This document shows positions 21,165-33,300 of a stretch of DNA of 64,000 nucleotides, piece after piece. Every line of letters begins with the position of its first letter. The first letter of the stretch is position 1. The notes beneath the pieces are model-generated. The model was given only the letters and a program-made list of their open reading frames with translations. It made no database searches and was not told the DNA's origin. Origin of the DNA: Adiantum capillus-veneris (taxonomy: Eukaryota; Streptophyta; Polypodiopsida; Polypodiales; Pteridaceae); contig CM043949.1 in the NCBI GenBank assembly GCA_014529385.2, forward strand, positions 143,607,242-143,671,241, given 5' to 3'. The position numbers and the translations under genes were made by a program.

Positions 21165-22063
21165 ATGTTTTTTTTCGTAACTTTGTTGAACCTCATCAAT
21201 TTATTTTACAAAGTTGATAAAATTGATCATTTCAGCAAAAATAGCATGACAATTGCTTTTTTCTGTACTACAGGATTTCTGATTACTCGCTACCTCCAAA
21301 CCAGGCACTTACCGCTAGGTAATCTGTACGAGTCGCTAATGTTTCTATCGTGGGGCTTCTCCTTATTATATTCAATTTTAGAAGTTAGAGACCAAATTGG
21401 TTTATCGCATGCAGTACTCGCACCTGGTGCTATGTTGATTCACGCCTTCGCAACTTCAAGTCTTCCCCAGCAAATGCGTTCCCCCACGTTGTTAGTACCC
21501 GCTTCGCAGTCTCAGTGGTTAATGACGCATGTAAGTGCGATGTTGATTAGTTATATAACCTCATTGTGTGGGTCTTCGCTAGCAATAACTTTATTAAGTT
21601 TATTCTACGGCAAGGTAGGTAGTGTAACTTTGGAACACAAGTTTGAAAACAATCTTTCTTTTTTTTGATGAACCCTCGTAAGAATCTGTGGAAACAAACC
21701 GGTGCAGAAAACTATTCCTACTTCCTCATCTCCAACTCACGGAAGTGCCAATTGATTAATTGCTTGGATAAGTGGGCTTGCCAAACAATAAGTTTGGGGT
21801 TTTCTCTGTTGACTATTGGTATACTTTCTGGCGCAGTGTGGGCTAATGAAGCTCGGGATCTTACTGGAGTGGGACCCAAAAGAGACTTGGGCGTTGGTAA
21901 CTCGGTTAGTATATGCTACTTACCTTCATACAAAGGTGGATAAGAGAAAGATGGGGGAGGGACCGGCCACGACAGCATCTATGGGATTTTTCTTAGTTTG
22001 GATTTGTTTCTTGGGAGTCAATTTATTAGGAGTGGATTGCATAATTACGGATGGTTAGCGTAA
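21165..22063 (+). pseudogene. ccsA: ccsA, cytochrome c heme attachment protein, frameshifted
   Basis: CcsA is a polytopic thylakoid protein that delivers heme for cytochrome f and c6 maturation. Blocks seen: [50 protein letters not shown] and [15 protein letters not shown]. The tryptophan-rich heme site (WANEA…WDPKETW) is split by two lost bases near 21,856-21,872. Further shifts lie in a T-run near 21,655 and near 22,035. CGG at 21,854 and in VTRLVYA stand where Trp is normal, suggesting C-to-U editing sites. The stop is TAA at 22,061-22,063. Start: ATG 21,165; a GTG lies just before. Confidence 0.85.
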
Positions 22064-22475
22064 AGACCAGAAGGTTAATTTTGGCAAATTGAAGGAAAAT
22101 AAAAAGGAAGGGGGAGATTAAAAAAAAAGTGGTTTGAAAAAAAAAAAAATTAATTGACAAAATTTTAACTACATTGAGAAATTGGGGAGCAGCAGGTAGC
22201 AAAATAACTCCAAAAACCTAAAAGGAGAAACAGGAACAGACTTGCTAGTAAATAGATGTATTTTCCAAATGTCTGTTTCTGCCTCTCCATTTCCTGCAGA
22301 TAAAAACAATACAAAATTGCAGCTATTTCGTGTACAGTATGAATCTATTATATTAGCCTTCCAAGAAACTCTTTTCTTTATCCCATGCTTCTATGCCATA
22401 GAGGTGGTGTACAAATAAGCTTATTTGTTTGTACTAAATTCTCTAGGTACTCATTTTTTAGCTCAGAACGTTGAG
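22064..22475. other. ccsA-ndhD convergent spacer
   Basis: About 410 nt between the two convergent genes, AT-rich with A-runs near 22,120-22,150. No gene or tRNA is seen. Confidence 0.5.
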
Positions 22476-23963
22476 TCATGTAAGTGGGAGGGAAGGGATT
22501 TCAGTACTCCCAATAGATAAAATCAAATTTGGGTATAAACCGATACCTAGTATTGGTAGGAGAAAACAAATTAGAATAAATAATTCTCTTGGACCAGATC
22601 AATTGAGTAAGGATTTGATTTGTCAAAAAACCTGTAACCATAAAATAGTTGGCGTAACATTGATAGTAAGTAGATGGGAGTTAATACCGTACCAATTCCC
22701 TCTAGCACCGTAATTCCCGCCTTAAAGGCAAAAGAATATTGATTAGAAGTAACAACTCCCAAAAAAACTAGCAATTCCGACACGAAACCACTCATTCCCG
22801 GTAATGCAAGAGAAGCCAACGAAAGGGTGCTAAACATGGTAAATAATTTAGGCATTGAAATAGCAGCCCCTCCCATTGATCTAGTAGATAAGTTCGAGTT
22901 CTGTCGTAACAGGTACCTGCGAGGAAAAATAAGGCAGCTCCAATCAAACCGTGGGAAATCATTTGTAATATAGCTCCATTAATACCTGTCTCTGTAAAAG
23001 AACCGATTCCGATGGTTACAAAACCCATATGAGAAATGGAAGAATAAGCTATTCTTCTTTTAAAATTGCGCTGACTCATTGAAATTAAGGAGGCGTATAT
23101 AATTTGAATCGCTCCAAATAACATCATCCACGATCCAAGTAAAAAATGTGCATGAGTTAATAATTCCAAATTAATTCGAATAAGTCCGTATCCACCCATT
23201 TTTAACAGCACTCCGGCTAATAACATACATGTGCTGTAGTGTGCCTCCCCATGAGTATCTGGTAACCAGTATGGAAGGGAAAGATAGGCAATTTCACGGC
23301 ATAAGCCACCAAGAAACCTACGTAGATTAGTACTTCTAACGAAAGGGGATATGATTTATGTATCAAATCCTGAATATTAAAAGAAGGAACCTCGCTACCA
23401 TAAAAACTCATAGTCAAAGCCGCCACCAATAAAAATATTGAGCCACCAGCTGTGTATAGGACAAATTTCGTGGCTGAGTATAAACGTCTTTTTCCGCCCC
23501 ATAAACATAGTAGTAAATAGACTGAATGAGTTCTATTTCCCACATAAAGAAAAAAAGCAAAATGTCTCGGAAACAAATAATCCAATTTGGCCGCCATACA
23601 TAATCAGCATTAAAAAGTAAAATAGCCGTGTATTACGAGTGATAGGCCAAGCCGATAAGGTTGCCAGAGTAGTTGCAAAACCCGTCAATATGACAAGACC
23701 GAGGGAAAGCCCGTCGATTCCTAATGACCAGTGAAGATGGATATTGTTTATCCAGTTAAAGGTTTCCAACAACTGGATTGACTGATAATCGATTCGAAAA
23801 TGACAATAAAATATGTAAGTAATTGGTAAAAATTCCAATATGCAAATACCCAGAGTATACCATCGAGTGACTCTGTTTCCATTACGAGGCAGGATTGGAA
23901 TCATCAGACCAGCAAAAATTGGGAGGAAACGATTACCGTTAACCGAGGTACATTACTAATCAT
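22476..23963 (-). pseudogene. ndhD: ndhD, NDH subunit 4, at least six 1-nt losses
   Basis: NdhD is a membrane proton-channel subunit (NuoM family) of the thylakoid NDH complex. Blocks in order: [89 protein letters not shown] and [18 protein letters not shown]. Single bases are missing near 23,930, 23,574, 23,527, 23,265, 22,885 and 22,601, each splitting the frame. The conserved text resumes each time. ATG 23,961-23,963 is a plausible start. The stop is TGA at 22,476-22,478. It is the distal gene of the psaC-ndhD block. Confidence 0.85.
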
Positions 23964-24015
23964 GAATTAAAAAAGAAATAATTTTTAATAGAGACTGTGT
24001 AAGCCAAATGAGATG

Positions 24016-24057
24016 ACTCATACCCAACTTTGGAAGTCGGAAGTTTTGGGTATGAGT
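24016..24057 (-). terminator. psaC 3' hairpin
   Basis: ACTCATACCCAA (24,016-24,027) and TTGGGTATGAGT (24,046-24,057) are perfect complements with an 18-nt loop, about 42 nt past the psaC stop on the minus strand. It probably protects the psaC 3' end after cleavage of the psaC-ndhD transcript. Confidence 0.65.
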
Positions 24058-24098
24058 TGAAATGAATGATTTAGGGATTAACTTTTCAGTCCTACCTA

Positions 24099-24681
<583 letters not shown>

Positions 24682-24981
24682 TCACCATTTTAACAAATTC
24701 GATTGATCGATACGAGTAGATCTCCTGTTTCGATGTATAGAAAGGGCAATAGCTAACCCGGTAGCAGCTTCAGCAGCTGCAACGGCTATTACAAATAATG
24801 TAAATATTTCCCCAGTCTCTCGGTTGTCAAAAAGATTTGAAAGTGTAATGAAATTTAAAGTAATCGCGTTAAAGATTAGCTCTAGACTCATCAGTGCCCT
24901 AACCATATTTCTACTCGTAATTAGACCGAAAAAACCTACACATAAAAGATAAGCACTCAGAATTAGTCCTTGTTCAAACGT
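24682..24981 (-). CDS. ndhE: ndhE, NDH subunit 4L, ACG start
   Basis: NdhE (NuoK family) is a three-helix membrane subunit of the NDH complex. From ACG at 24,979-24,981 the frame reads as [38 protein letters not shown], then [14 protein letters not shown] and QSNLL, 99 residues, the normal length. The first ATG (24,906) would remove the whole first helix, so I chose ACG, which C-to-U editing would turn into AUG. The conserved Glu in SLEL is present. Confidence 0.9.
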   Translation of the reverse strand, partial: TFEQGLILSAYLLCVGFFGLITSRNMVRALMSLELIFNAITLNFITLSNLFDNRETGEIFTLFVIAVAAAEAATGLAIALSIHRNRRSTRIDQSNLLKW

Positions 24982-25083
24982 GATCTATTAAATTTCTCCT
25001 CGAACATTTTGATGAGTCAATCTATCTTTTTTTTTTTTCCCGGGGCTTCGATATAAATTTCTATTTAAATAATTCTCCGTCGG

Positions 25084-25677
25084 TTAGAAAAATGTAGAAT
25101 TTTTGTAGGGTGCTGAAGCAGCTGATTTCTTATTGACAATAAATGCATCTTCATTGCGTGCTAGATTAATTGCTCCCACTAAAGCAGCTAGGAGAAGTAT
25201 CGAGAGAAGTTCGAATGGTATTACGAATTCTCCCAATAATTTATATCCAAGTTGTTGGACATTACTTCCGAGTGTGCCTGATGTAGAAATTCCCGATTGA
25301 GGAATGAGACTTAAGTCAAACCATTTAGTATTGTGAATCACAAAAGATAATGTTGAAAAAAGGATTGTGCAAGTCCCTGCAGTAATGATATAGCCTATGC
25401 CACGGGCAGTAGTCTCAGAACCTGCCGGTTCATCAGTAATCGTGACGGCAAATACGGTTAAAACATTTATGGCTCCTACATAAACTGGCAACTGCGCAGC
25501 AGCTACGAAATCTGCATTCGAAACAAAGTATAATAAAGATATACAAGTGAAAACCGACCCCGGAGAAAAAGCGGAATTAACTGTATTGACAAGTGATACT
25601 GCGCCTAAACTTCCCAGCAGGATACCCAATTCTACCGGTGCTAAAACAAAATCGTGAATTAATTCTGAGATATTCGT
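25084..25677 (-). CDS. ndhG: ndhG, NDH subunit 6, ACG start
   Basis: NdhG (NuoJ family) is a membrane subunit of the thylakoid NDH complex. The frame is intact: ELIHDFVLAPVELGILLGSLG, SAFSPGSVFTCISLLYFVSN, AAQLPVYVGAINVLTVFAV, and a last helix LLSILLLAALVGAINLAR. ACG at 25,675-25,677 aligns with the family Met ten residues before IHDF, so a C-to-U edited start is likely; a TTG three codons upstream is less convincing. Pro codons such as QLPVYVG and FSPG stand where Leu is usual, further editing candidates. Confidence 0.9.
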   Translation of the reverse strand, partial: TNISELIHDFVLAPVELGILLGSLGAVSLVNTVNSAFSPGSVFTCISLLYFVSNADFVAAAQLPVYVGAINVLTVFAVTITDEPAGSETTARGIGYIITAGTCTILFSTLSFVIHNTKWFDLSLIPQSGISTSGTLGSNVQQLGYKLLGEFVIPFELLSILLLAALVGAINLARNEDAFIVNKKSAASAPYKNSTFF

Positions 25678-25864
25678 TAGACACAATTACTTAAGTGTTT
25701 CAGCTGAATTTTTTCATAGTGAATACTTAATTTTTCCTTTTTTTTTTTATTTTTAATCTTTATTCGACAGTTTTTGAGCAGACAGATTATCCAAAAAATT
25801 ATTTGAGCAGGTAATTTGTGTGGCAAATTATGACTTGGGTGCCAAGTTTTCTTGTTCTCAAGAT

Positions 25865-26365
25865 TTATCTCCTAAAAGAATTTCTTGAATTCAAAACTAA
25901 TTGAATTGAAACATCTTCAGAGGCGGGAGGAGGTAAACGCCCCAAAGCCGTTTGATCAAAATTGAGTTCATGACGATTGTAACTGGAAAGTTCATACTCT
26001 TCGGTCATCGACAGACAATTTGTTGGGCAGTACTCAACGCAGTTCCCACAGAATATGCAAACTCCAAATCAATGCTATAGTTTTTCAATTTTTTCTTTTC
26101 ACATCTTTCAGGAATATCCAATCGACAACTGGGAGATTGATCGGGCATACGCGAACGCGTACTTCGCAGGCAATACATTTATCAAATTCGAAATGGATAC
26201 GTCCACGAAATCGTTCGATGGTAATTTTTTTTCATATGGATACTGAACAGTTATGGGTAAACGATTCGAATGATCCAAGGTAACTGCAAATCCTTGACCA
26301 ATGTAGTTTGCGGCTTCGAGAACTTGTTGACCATAATTTTGAAACTAAATTATTGCCAAAAACAT
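25865..26365 (-). pseudogene. ndhI: ndhI, NDH subunit I (2 x 4Fe-4S), frameshifted
   Basis: NdhI is the stromal ferredoxin-like subunit linking electron input to the NDH membrane arm. Visible in different frames: [68 protein letters not shown] and [15 protein letters not shown]. One G is lost near 26,228 and bases are lost from A- and T-runs near 26,065-26,095. The first cluster motif reads [12 protein letters not shown], with Arg (CGC) at a Cys ligand, restorable by C-to-U editing. TAG at 26,345-26,347 (codon 7) may be a U-to-C site. Start ATG 26,363-26,365 is tentative. Confidence 0.82.
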
Positions 26366-26507
26366 AAAATTGATAAATCCAATTTCAAATTTACTTTTCG
26401 ATACACATTTTCATGTGACAGGGGAGGACAGGTAATGCTTTTGTTTCCATACATTAAATTCAATAGTTTTTAACTTGGGAACTTGAACTGAAAATGAGGC
26501 GGATGCG

Positions 26508-28410
26508 TCAACTTATGAGTAATATTCGAAACGAAGCTGTCAGCAACGAATTTCCCGAAGCAATGGGCAGTAGAAATTTCCATCCGAGATCTAGTAATTG
26601 ATCCATCCTGACTCTAGGTAGAGTCCATCTTGTCAAGATGGAGAAAAATAGGTAAAAATAGGATTTGGATAATGTAGTGGCAACCTCTACAATCGGTTTC
26701 AACGTGTCGAGAGACTTGTCAATGACACTTGAAGTTGAAACAATTTGTCCAAAATTTTCGACAAAAGGAATTGAGAAATCCCATCCACCCAAATAGAGAA
26801 CTACTACAAATGGTGAGGAAGCTGACAAATTTAGGTGAGAACCAACATAAAATAAGCCAAATTTTATTCCTGAATATTCAGTTTGGTAACCAGCCACTAA
26901 CTCCTCCTCCGCCTCTGGCAAGTCAAATGGCAATCTCTCACATTCTGCCAATGAAGAGATGAAAAAGGCTATAAATCCTATTGGCTGACGCCACAGATTC
27001 CACCCCCAAAAACCATATTTGGATTGTGTCTCAACTATATCAACTGTACTCAAGCTACCGGATAAAGATAGTCGACGGATTCTCCCGCCTCTATTTCAAA
27101 ACCGTACATGAACTTAGATCTTCATACGGCTCCCCATCGAGATCATGAAGGGAGTAAATTCTCTAAATTGCAGATAAGAATCTACGCCCCCAATCAATGA
27201 GATTCTGTTTGCTATAAATTTGCTTCCGAATCTGTCTCAACCTCATCCAGTTTCTCAATTCTAGAAATTGTAATTTTTAAGCCCTGCATCTAAAAAAGAA
27301 AAGGTTGTACCCAACTTTGTTTGCATCACTTTTTCTCCTAAATTGCAGAATTTCAATGAGGGTTATTTCGTCCCAAACATTATCATTCAAGTGAATGGCG
27401 TTATACTCGAGAATGAAATGATGTAGATACACTACTCAGTTATCCCTACCGAAGCTGAGTCTATTTCATATGGTAAAGCGGGGAGGGGAACAAATGTGGG
27501 AAAGGTAGAGATAGGTACATCTATAAATAGATCTAAATATCCAACTTCATTCCCTTCTTTTTCCAAATAATTTGTTCTACGTATACTATTTAATTTACCC
27601 CCGCCTCGAAAATCTCTTGCGTATATTCGTGTTTCTTGCTCATCACTTTTTGTAACTCCAAGGGGGAACAGAAATTGACTGCCTCTTCCCATCCGCTTCG
27701 AGACTGGAGAGTGAATCACAGCCTTGGGATCATGCCTCTTGCATCGCTTGGATAAGTTTTCAGTTCGTCCACGAACTATTGGGTTTGACTCCGCAACTGC
27801 AAAAACGCTGTTTGAGTTCACCCAGATAACTATTTGGTTATCATCTAACGAAATTTTTACTGTTATTACAAGGTAAAAACGTTTCTATCTTTTTCATTCG
27901 TGCTTGGCGAATCGCACGTAGGGATATCGACAGTACACATAGAGCTAGGGGTATTTCGTAACTGATAGATTGAGCCGCCGCTCTGAGACCGCCTAAAAAA
28001 GAATATTTATTATTTGAACCGTACCCTGCCACAAGAAGACCCAGGGGTACAATACTTGAGATAGCAATCCAGAAAAAGACACCTATTCCCGAATCGGATA
28101 ATATGATATGTTGGCCAAAAGGTATTACCAAATAAGTAATAAATACTGGTGTGACTACGACAGCCGGTCCGGCGGCAAATAACCAGGCATTACCCTTAGC
28201 TGGAATGATATCTTCTTTTAAAAGAAGTTTAATTCCATCAGCTAGGGATTGAATAATTCCTAGTGGACCTGCATATTCTGGTCCAATTCGTTGCTGAACC
28301 CCCGCGGATACTTTTCATTCGAGCCATGCAATTACTGAAACTCCCGTCGTGACTCCCAAAACTAGAAGAAGAGTAGAAGCAAAAATCCAAATTGATTTGG
28401 AAAGATTCAT
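26508..28410 (-). CDS. ndhA: ndhA, NDH subunit 1, two exons
   Basis: NdhA (NuoH family) forms the junction between the membrane and peripheral arms of NDH. Exon 1 (27,918-28,410) starts at ATG with [18 protein letters not shown] and contains [13 protein letters not shown] and [20 protein letters not shown]. Exon 2 (26,508 to about 27,067) has [37 protein letters not shown] and [10 protein letters not shown]. An in-frame TGA at 28,315-28,317 (codon 32) stands before KVSAGVQQ where Arg is normal: a clear U-to-C editing candidate. Apart from that the exons read through. The exact exon 2 start is uncertain by a few nt. Confidence 0.9.
27068..27917 (-). other. ndhA group II intron
   Basis: About 850 nt. 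It starts GTGCG right after exon 1 and carries a clear 34-nt domain V at 27,099-27,132 (GAGCCGTATGAAGA…ACGGTTT) and a domain VI-like stem before exon 2. A 129-codon open frame at 27,432-27,821 has no maturase or other recognisable motif and I treat it as chance. Confidence 0.88.
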
Positions 28411-28477
28411 TGTAATTTCTAACTCGTCAAAAAGATGAATTAGTTTATTTCTGCAAAATTCGGTACTATTTATCATT

Positions 28478-29662
28478 CTAACGATCAACCTCTCCCATGA
28501 TGATGTCTATACTACCTAATATTGTCACAATATCCGCGAGTTTCATTCCCCTAATCAATTGAGGGACAATCTGCAAATTTGTAAAACCAGGTGGACGAAT
28601 TTTCAATCTCCAAGGAAAGACACTATCATCTCCAATTAAAAAAATTCCCAATTCTCCCTTAGGAGCTTCTACTCTTACATAATGTTCCTGTTTAGGCAAT
28701 TTAAGAGTAGGAGAAGATTTCTTTCCGACAAACTGGTAGTTGAAACCGTTCCAATCTATTTTGTCTTTCTTTTGCACAAGACGCCGACCCTCTAGATTTT
28801 CATATGGACCTCCCGGGAGAAGTTTTAAAGCTTGTCGAAGAATATTTATTGATTCTTTCATTTCGTCGATTCGTACTAAATATCGAGCCAAAGAATCTCC
28901 TTCCCCCTGCCACTGAATCTGCCAATCCAGCTTATCATAACACTCATAATGATCAATTTTGCGGAGATCCCATTGAACCCCTGAAGCTCGTAACGAAGGT
29001 CCAGATAATCCCCAATTGATGGCTTCCTGTCTGTTTATGAAACCTACTCCCTGCACTCGTTTTAAGAAAATAGGATTTTTCGTAACTAATCGCTCATACT
29101 CATAGATTTTTGGCAGGCAATATTGGCAAAAATCCAAGCATTTATCGATCCATCCGTATGGCAAATCCGCGGCAACTCCCCCAATTCGAAAGTAGTTATG
29201 CATCATTCTCATACCCGTAGCCGCCTCGAACAAGTCATAAATCATCTCCCTTTCCCGAAATATATAAAAGAAGGGGGTTTGTGCACCGATATCCGCTAGG
29301 AATGGCCCGAGCCATAACAGGTGAGATGCTATTCTACTTAATTCAGGCATGATTACGCGTATGTAACTAGCTCTTTCGGGTATCTGAATATTTGCCAATT
29401 TTTCCGGTGCATTGACCGTAACTGCTTCAGTAAACATAGTAGCTAAATAATCCCATCTCGTCACATAGGGAAGATATTGCGAAGTTGTTCGATTTTCGGC
29501 AATTTTTTCCATTCCTCGATGCAGATATCCCAATATTAGTTCACAATCAACAACATTTTCACCCTGCGAAGCAACAACAAGCCGGAGAACACCGTGCATT
29601 GAGGGATGATGAGGACCCATGCTTACTACAACTGGATCAATATCTTCAAGACGAATACTCGT
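28478..29662 (-). CDS. ndhH: ndhH, NDH 49-kDa subunit, ACG start
   Basis: NdhH (NuoD family) is a core stromal subunit of the NDH complex. The frame is intact for about 394 residues: [76 protein letters not shown] and the end [16 protein letters not shown] at 29,660-29,662 gives the family length and is the likely edited start; a GTG six codons upstream is possible. It ends 67 nt before ndhA, consistent with cotranscription. Confidence 0.93.
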   Translation of the reverse strand, partial: TSIRLEDIDPVVVSMGPHHPSMHGVLRLVVASQGENVVDCELILGYLHRGMEKIAENRTTSQYLPYVTRWDYLATMFTEAVTVNAPEKLANIQIPERASYIRVIMPELSRIASHLLWLGPFLADIGAQTPFFYIFREREMIYDLFEAATGMRMMHNYFRIGGVAADLPYGWIDKCLDFCQYCLPKIYEYERLVTKNPIFLKRVQGVGFINRQEAINWGLSGPSLRASGVQWDLRKIDHYECYDKLDWQIQWQGEGDSLARYLVRIDEMKESINILRQALKLLPGGPYENLEGRRLVQKKDKIDWNGFNYQFVGKKSSPTLKLPKQEHYVRVEAPKGELGIFLIGDDSVFPWRLKIRPPGFTNLQIVPQLIRGMKLADIVTILGSIDIIMGEVDR

Positions 29663-29784
29663 AAATTGCTTCCTCTCCACTAAATATCATAAACCTCTGT
29701 TGACCCGAGAATGAGACAACTGCTCCAATTACAATAGGCGATAAATCAAACCCCTGGAGGAGGCAAAAAGATAGTTTTTTCACG

Positions 29785-30060
29785 CTAACGTCCTTTCACT
29801 TTTAATCCACGAATACCTAATTTTGTTAAAACTCTTTCATATAAACCCGTATTTTTCTTGAACAAATAAGCTAGGAGACGCTTGCGTCTACCAAGTAATT
29901 TCCATAACCCTATTTGAGATGAATAGTCCCTAGGGTGTAATTCCAAATGGGAAGTAAGCTTCGAAACTTGGTAGGTTGAGTAGTAAATCTGAGAAGCAGT
30001 GAATCCCGTATTTACATTTTCACCCGGAAGCTGCGTGTGAATAGATTCTTGTTTTTTCAT
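29785..30060 (-). CDS. rps15: rps15, ribosomal protein uS15
   Basis: A 91-residue basic protein from ATG 30,058-30,060 (MKKQESIHTQ) with the uS15 core LTSHLELHPRDYSSQIGLWKLLGRRKRLLAYL. uS15 binds the 16S central domain. The open frame extends 14 codons further upstream, but the internal Met fits the family length (~88). Only fern-type substitutions are seen; Trp in GLWKLLG replaces a usual Arg (CGG to TGG), worth comparing with relatives. Confidence 0.9.
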   Translation of the reverse strand: MKKQESIHTQLPGENVNTGFTASQIYYSTYQVSKLTSHLELHPRDYSSQIGLWKLLGRRKRLLAYLFKKNTGLYERVLTKLGIRGLKVKGR

Positions 30061-30349
30061 GGTAATATTAGTAGTAAGCACAACTTCGTCCCCGCCTTGC
30101 ATCGATTATAAGGGGTTTGACTGCTAGTTGCAGCACTAATTCTCTTAAGATGAAAATCCAGTTGTTTAGGGGGGGTGGTATAAACATTCCCACACACACC
30201 CCATAATCACGACTTGAGTTACCGCATCTGATCTGACCGGCAAATGCTTTAACCTATCCATGAAATTCAAATTCGTGGATAATTGACTTCCAACTATTTC
30301 AATTTCAAGAATTCAACTTAGCAACTGAGTGTATGTCACACCCGGTTTT

Positions 30350-33300
30350 TTAATTTAGAGGAATAGGATACATTCGGATTCTAAGCGTTACAAATCGACT
30401 TCCAGTCATAACGCCAACGCAGGATCTGCCTGTACAGGCCGCTTCTTCTAATCGGTGACTGGGCCATAAAAAACGTTTAATCTTTTGAATCCTGATCGGT
30501 CTTGGGAGATGGTAAAGGGTTTGTTTTTTCTCAGCATTGTCTATTTTTTTAATTCTTGATATATATTGGGAATATTCTATTTTTGGGCTCAATAGACAAT
30601 AGAGAAATCGAAATTCCCGCCTACGTCGCGGAGATAAAAGGTCATCGATGTTATAGAGGCAAGACTGTTTACAATTTCGTTCAGTTAATATATGTGACAA
30701 ATTGGAAATATAACTACCGTTATATACATTTCTGTATAAACGTCTCTCCTAAATATACCTCTTAATCTCCCTTTGAATTTTAGCAAAGGGTTGATTATTT
30801 TATACAACAAATCTTGATCGTCAAATACTAGCCGCAAACGATGGGCTGAAACAACAGATAAGTTATGAAACATATCACGTTTAGTTTTTGCATTAAATTG
30901 CAAATTTAGCAAATCTGAATTTACTTCAATATTTGTACAAAGTGTAATCAAATCTTGGTCATCTCCTAGCATTCTCGTGAGAGAAATTAAGTTTCTAAAT
31001 TTTTCCAATTCTGTTTCAAATTTAAATTTCCATCGAAAAATGTAGTCCGCATCTTCTCTTTCATCTAACGTGAGATCATTCAACTGATTCAATACCTTTT
31101 GGAATCTGCCGGATATGTCTAATACATATCTGTATCGGTAGTGATTTCTCAATAGAGGATTTTTTAACTGCTTTGCCTTTTTCTTTTTTTTTAAAAATAT
31201 TTTTGTTTTTGCAATATCTGGATCTAACCACGATAGCAAATCAATTTGCAAATTCAAATTATTTTTGCTCTCCACATTAGAACTCAGAAAGTGAACAAAT
31301 TTGCTAATTCTGTTTCTTCCTCCTCTACTACTTTTTTGAATGCAACTCTTGCAATGAAACCTTTGCTCCATAATATCTCGTTGCACAGATAAATTTTCCA
31401 CATCGCCATTTTGTACGGAATCAGTTAGGTTTTGTAGCAGGTTTCTATGTTTACGCAGTTTACTAAAATTACTAATTTTATTCCTGAGGAAAGATTTTTT
31501 TGTGTATATGGAATAATAACTGTGTAGCTTGTTTTGAGATACCTGATCTTTCAATTCAGTTATCGTATTTGTCTCAATACTACTAAGTTCACTCAAGCAA
31601 ACTTTCCACTTCCGAGGTGCTATATTGCGCCAGGCTGTTAATGGTAAGTTATATCTGGAGAGAGAATATAACCATTCATTCCAATTAATTTCATCCAATT
31701 TGCAAGATTTATTCAAAAATCCCCAATTCTCTATAGACCTCGCAACCTTTTCATCAAAAAACTCTTCATCAGTTTTGCCAGTCTCCGTATCAAAACACAT
31801 TGTTAAATCATTTACATGATTATTTCTTATTTCAGGACTCAGAAATTTTGTCGCGATTAAATTGTAATGGACGGGAGTTTGTTTCTCGTACATTTTGGGT
31901 TGATATAGGTTTGATACACCGTCGGTTTCAACATAGATGCCACTCTGTCTATTTTTTACTCCGCAATTACTGCTACTTCTTTTATCATTAACTAACAGAT
32001 CCAGGTTTAAGCTGCCCCTCATACCGATGTTCCACATATCAATATAAATACAGGTTTGAGATGGCAAGTCAAATTGCAACGATTTACTTCTTGTTGATAA
32101 ATTGCTTCCCTCATTAATGTTATCCAATATCCCTGCCAATTTTGTATACAACGCGAGGAATTCAGTGAAGTAATGAACAAAAATCCTGTTAATTGTGAAA
32201 GGCAAGTTTATTAGTACTGAAACAAATGTTTCAATTAATTCTCTGACAAGTAAATATAAACTTAATCCTGCTTCCTCGGAATCGACCAATTGCTTCCGTT
32301 CAAATTTGGTGGAATTCACAAGATTTATGTCACCTGATGTAGTATCGCCTGTTTCCAAATCCTTCGAAGTTATTTTGGAATATGGGTCATCTATTTTTTC
32401 GTCCAAAAGGTTTTTGGAGTCAACTGCAACGATACTCATTAAAAATTCTCTTTCTACCTGGTCCCGAGTAACAAGTTGTTTACGAGTAACATTAGCCGGA
32501 CTCATTTCCCCACCAATAGCAATAAATCTCTCACTGTTTGAAATTACATTACAGTTAGGTTTTGTCTTTTCATTTACGTAATTGGTAGATGAGGTTTTCA
32601 TCCAACTTTTCTCATCCAGACTATAGTCACTTAGTAATTTTCCACCTTGTCTTAGATTGGAAATAAGATTCAATTTCTTCGATGGAGTTGAATTCAATTT
32701 TGATACTTTCTCGAACCTAGAGTGAATAAATTGATAGGCTTGTTTAATTTGACGAGGCAAGCTTCTTTTACAAATCCGAATTAACTTTCTCCGAACAGGT
32801 TTCCAAAAAGAAGTTTTCTTTTGAATAGTTCCAAAAGGTATATCCGTCTGATACCCTAAAACAGTTAAATAAGTAAATTTGTGCTTCTTTTGCTTCAATT
32901 TCCTTTTGCTTTTCAATTCCCGGCTTTTAGATCCAATTTCTTTGTGTTTTCTTTGAAGAGTATGTTGTTTTTCATTCCCATCTGTGTGCCAAGGCTTCAG
33001 TTGAAACGGATACACAATTTTTATCTGAATACCTTCTCTTAACCATCGTGGAGGTAACTCATCTTGTGAAAAGTCTTCGCCATCAAACGTACAATTGATA
33101 TGAATTTCTTTCTTCCATCCCGTCCAGTCCTTATTCCATTCGGAATTTTGACGGAGTAAAATACGTCCGATATTTTTCAAGACTATAAGTACTGGTAGTT
33201 TAATAAACTTTCGAAATCTGGATTGAAAAACTAGCATATATCCCCTTCCATTATGGATAGGACCTATGTCTGATCTAGCTGCTATAGCTGAACGAGTAAG

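Noticed and set aside
27432-27821. 129-codon open frame inside the ndhA intron
   Set aside because: No maturase, homing endonuclease or other motif; lies wholly between recognised intron ends.
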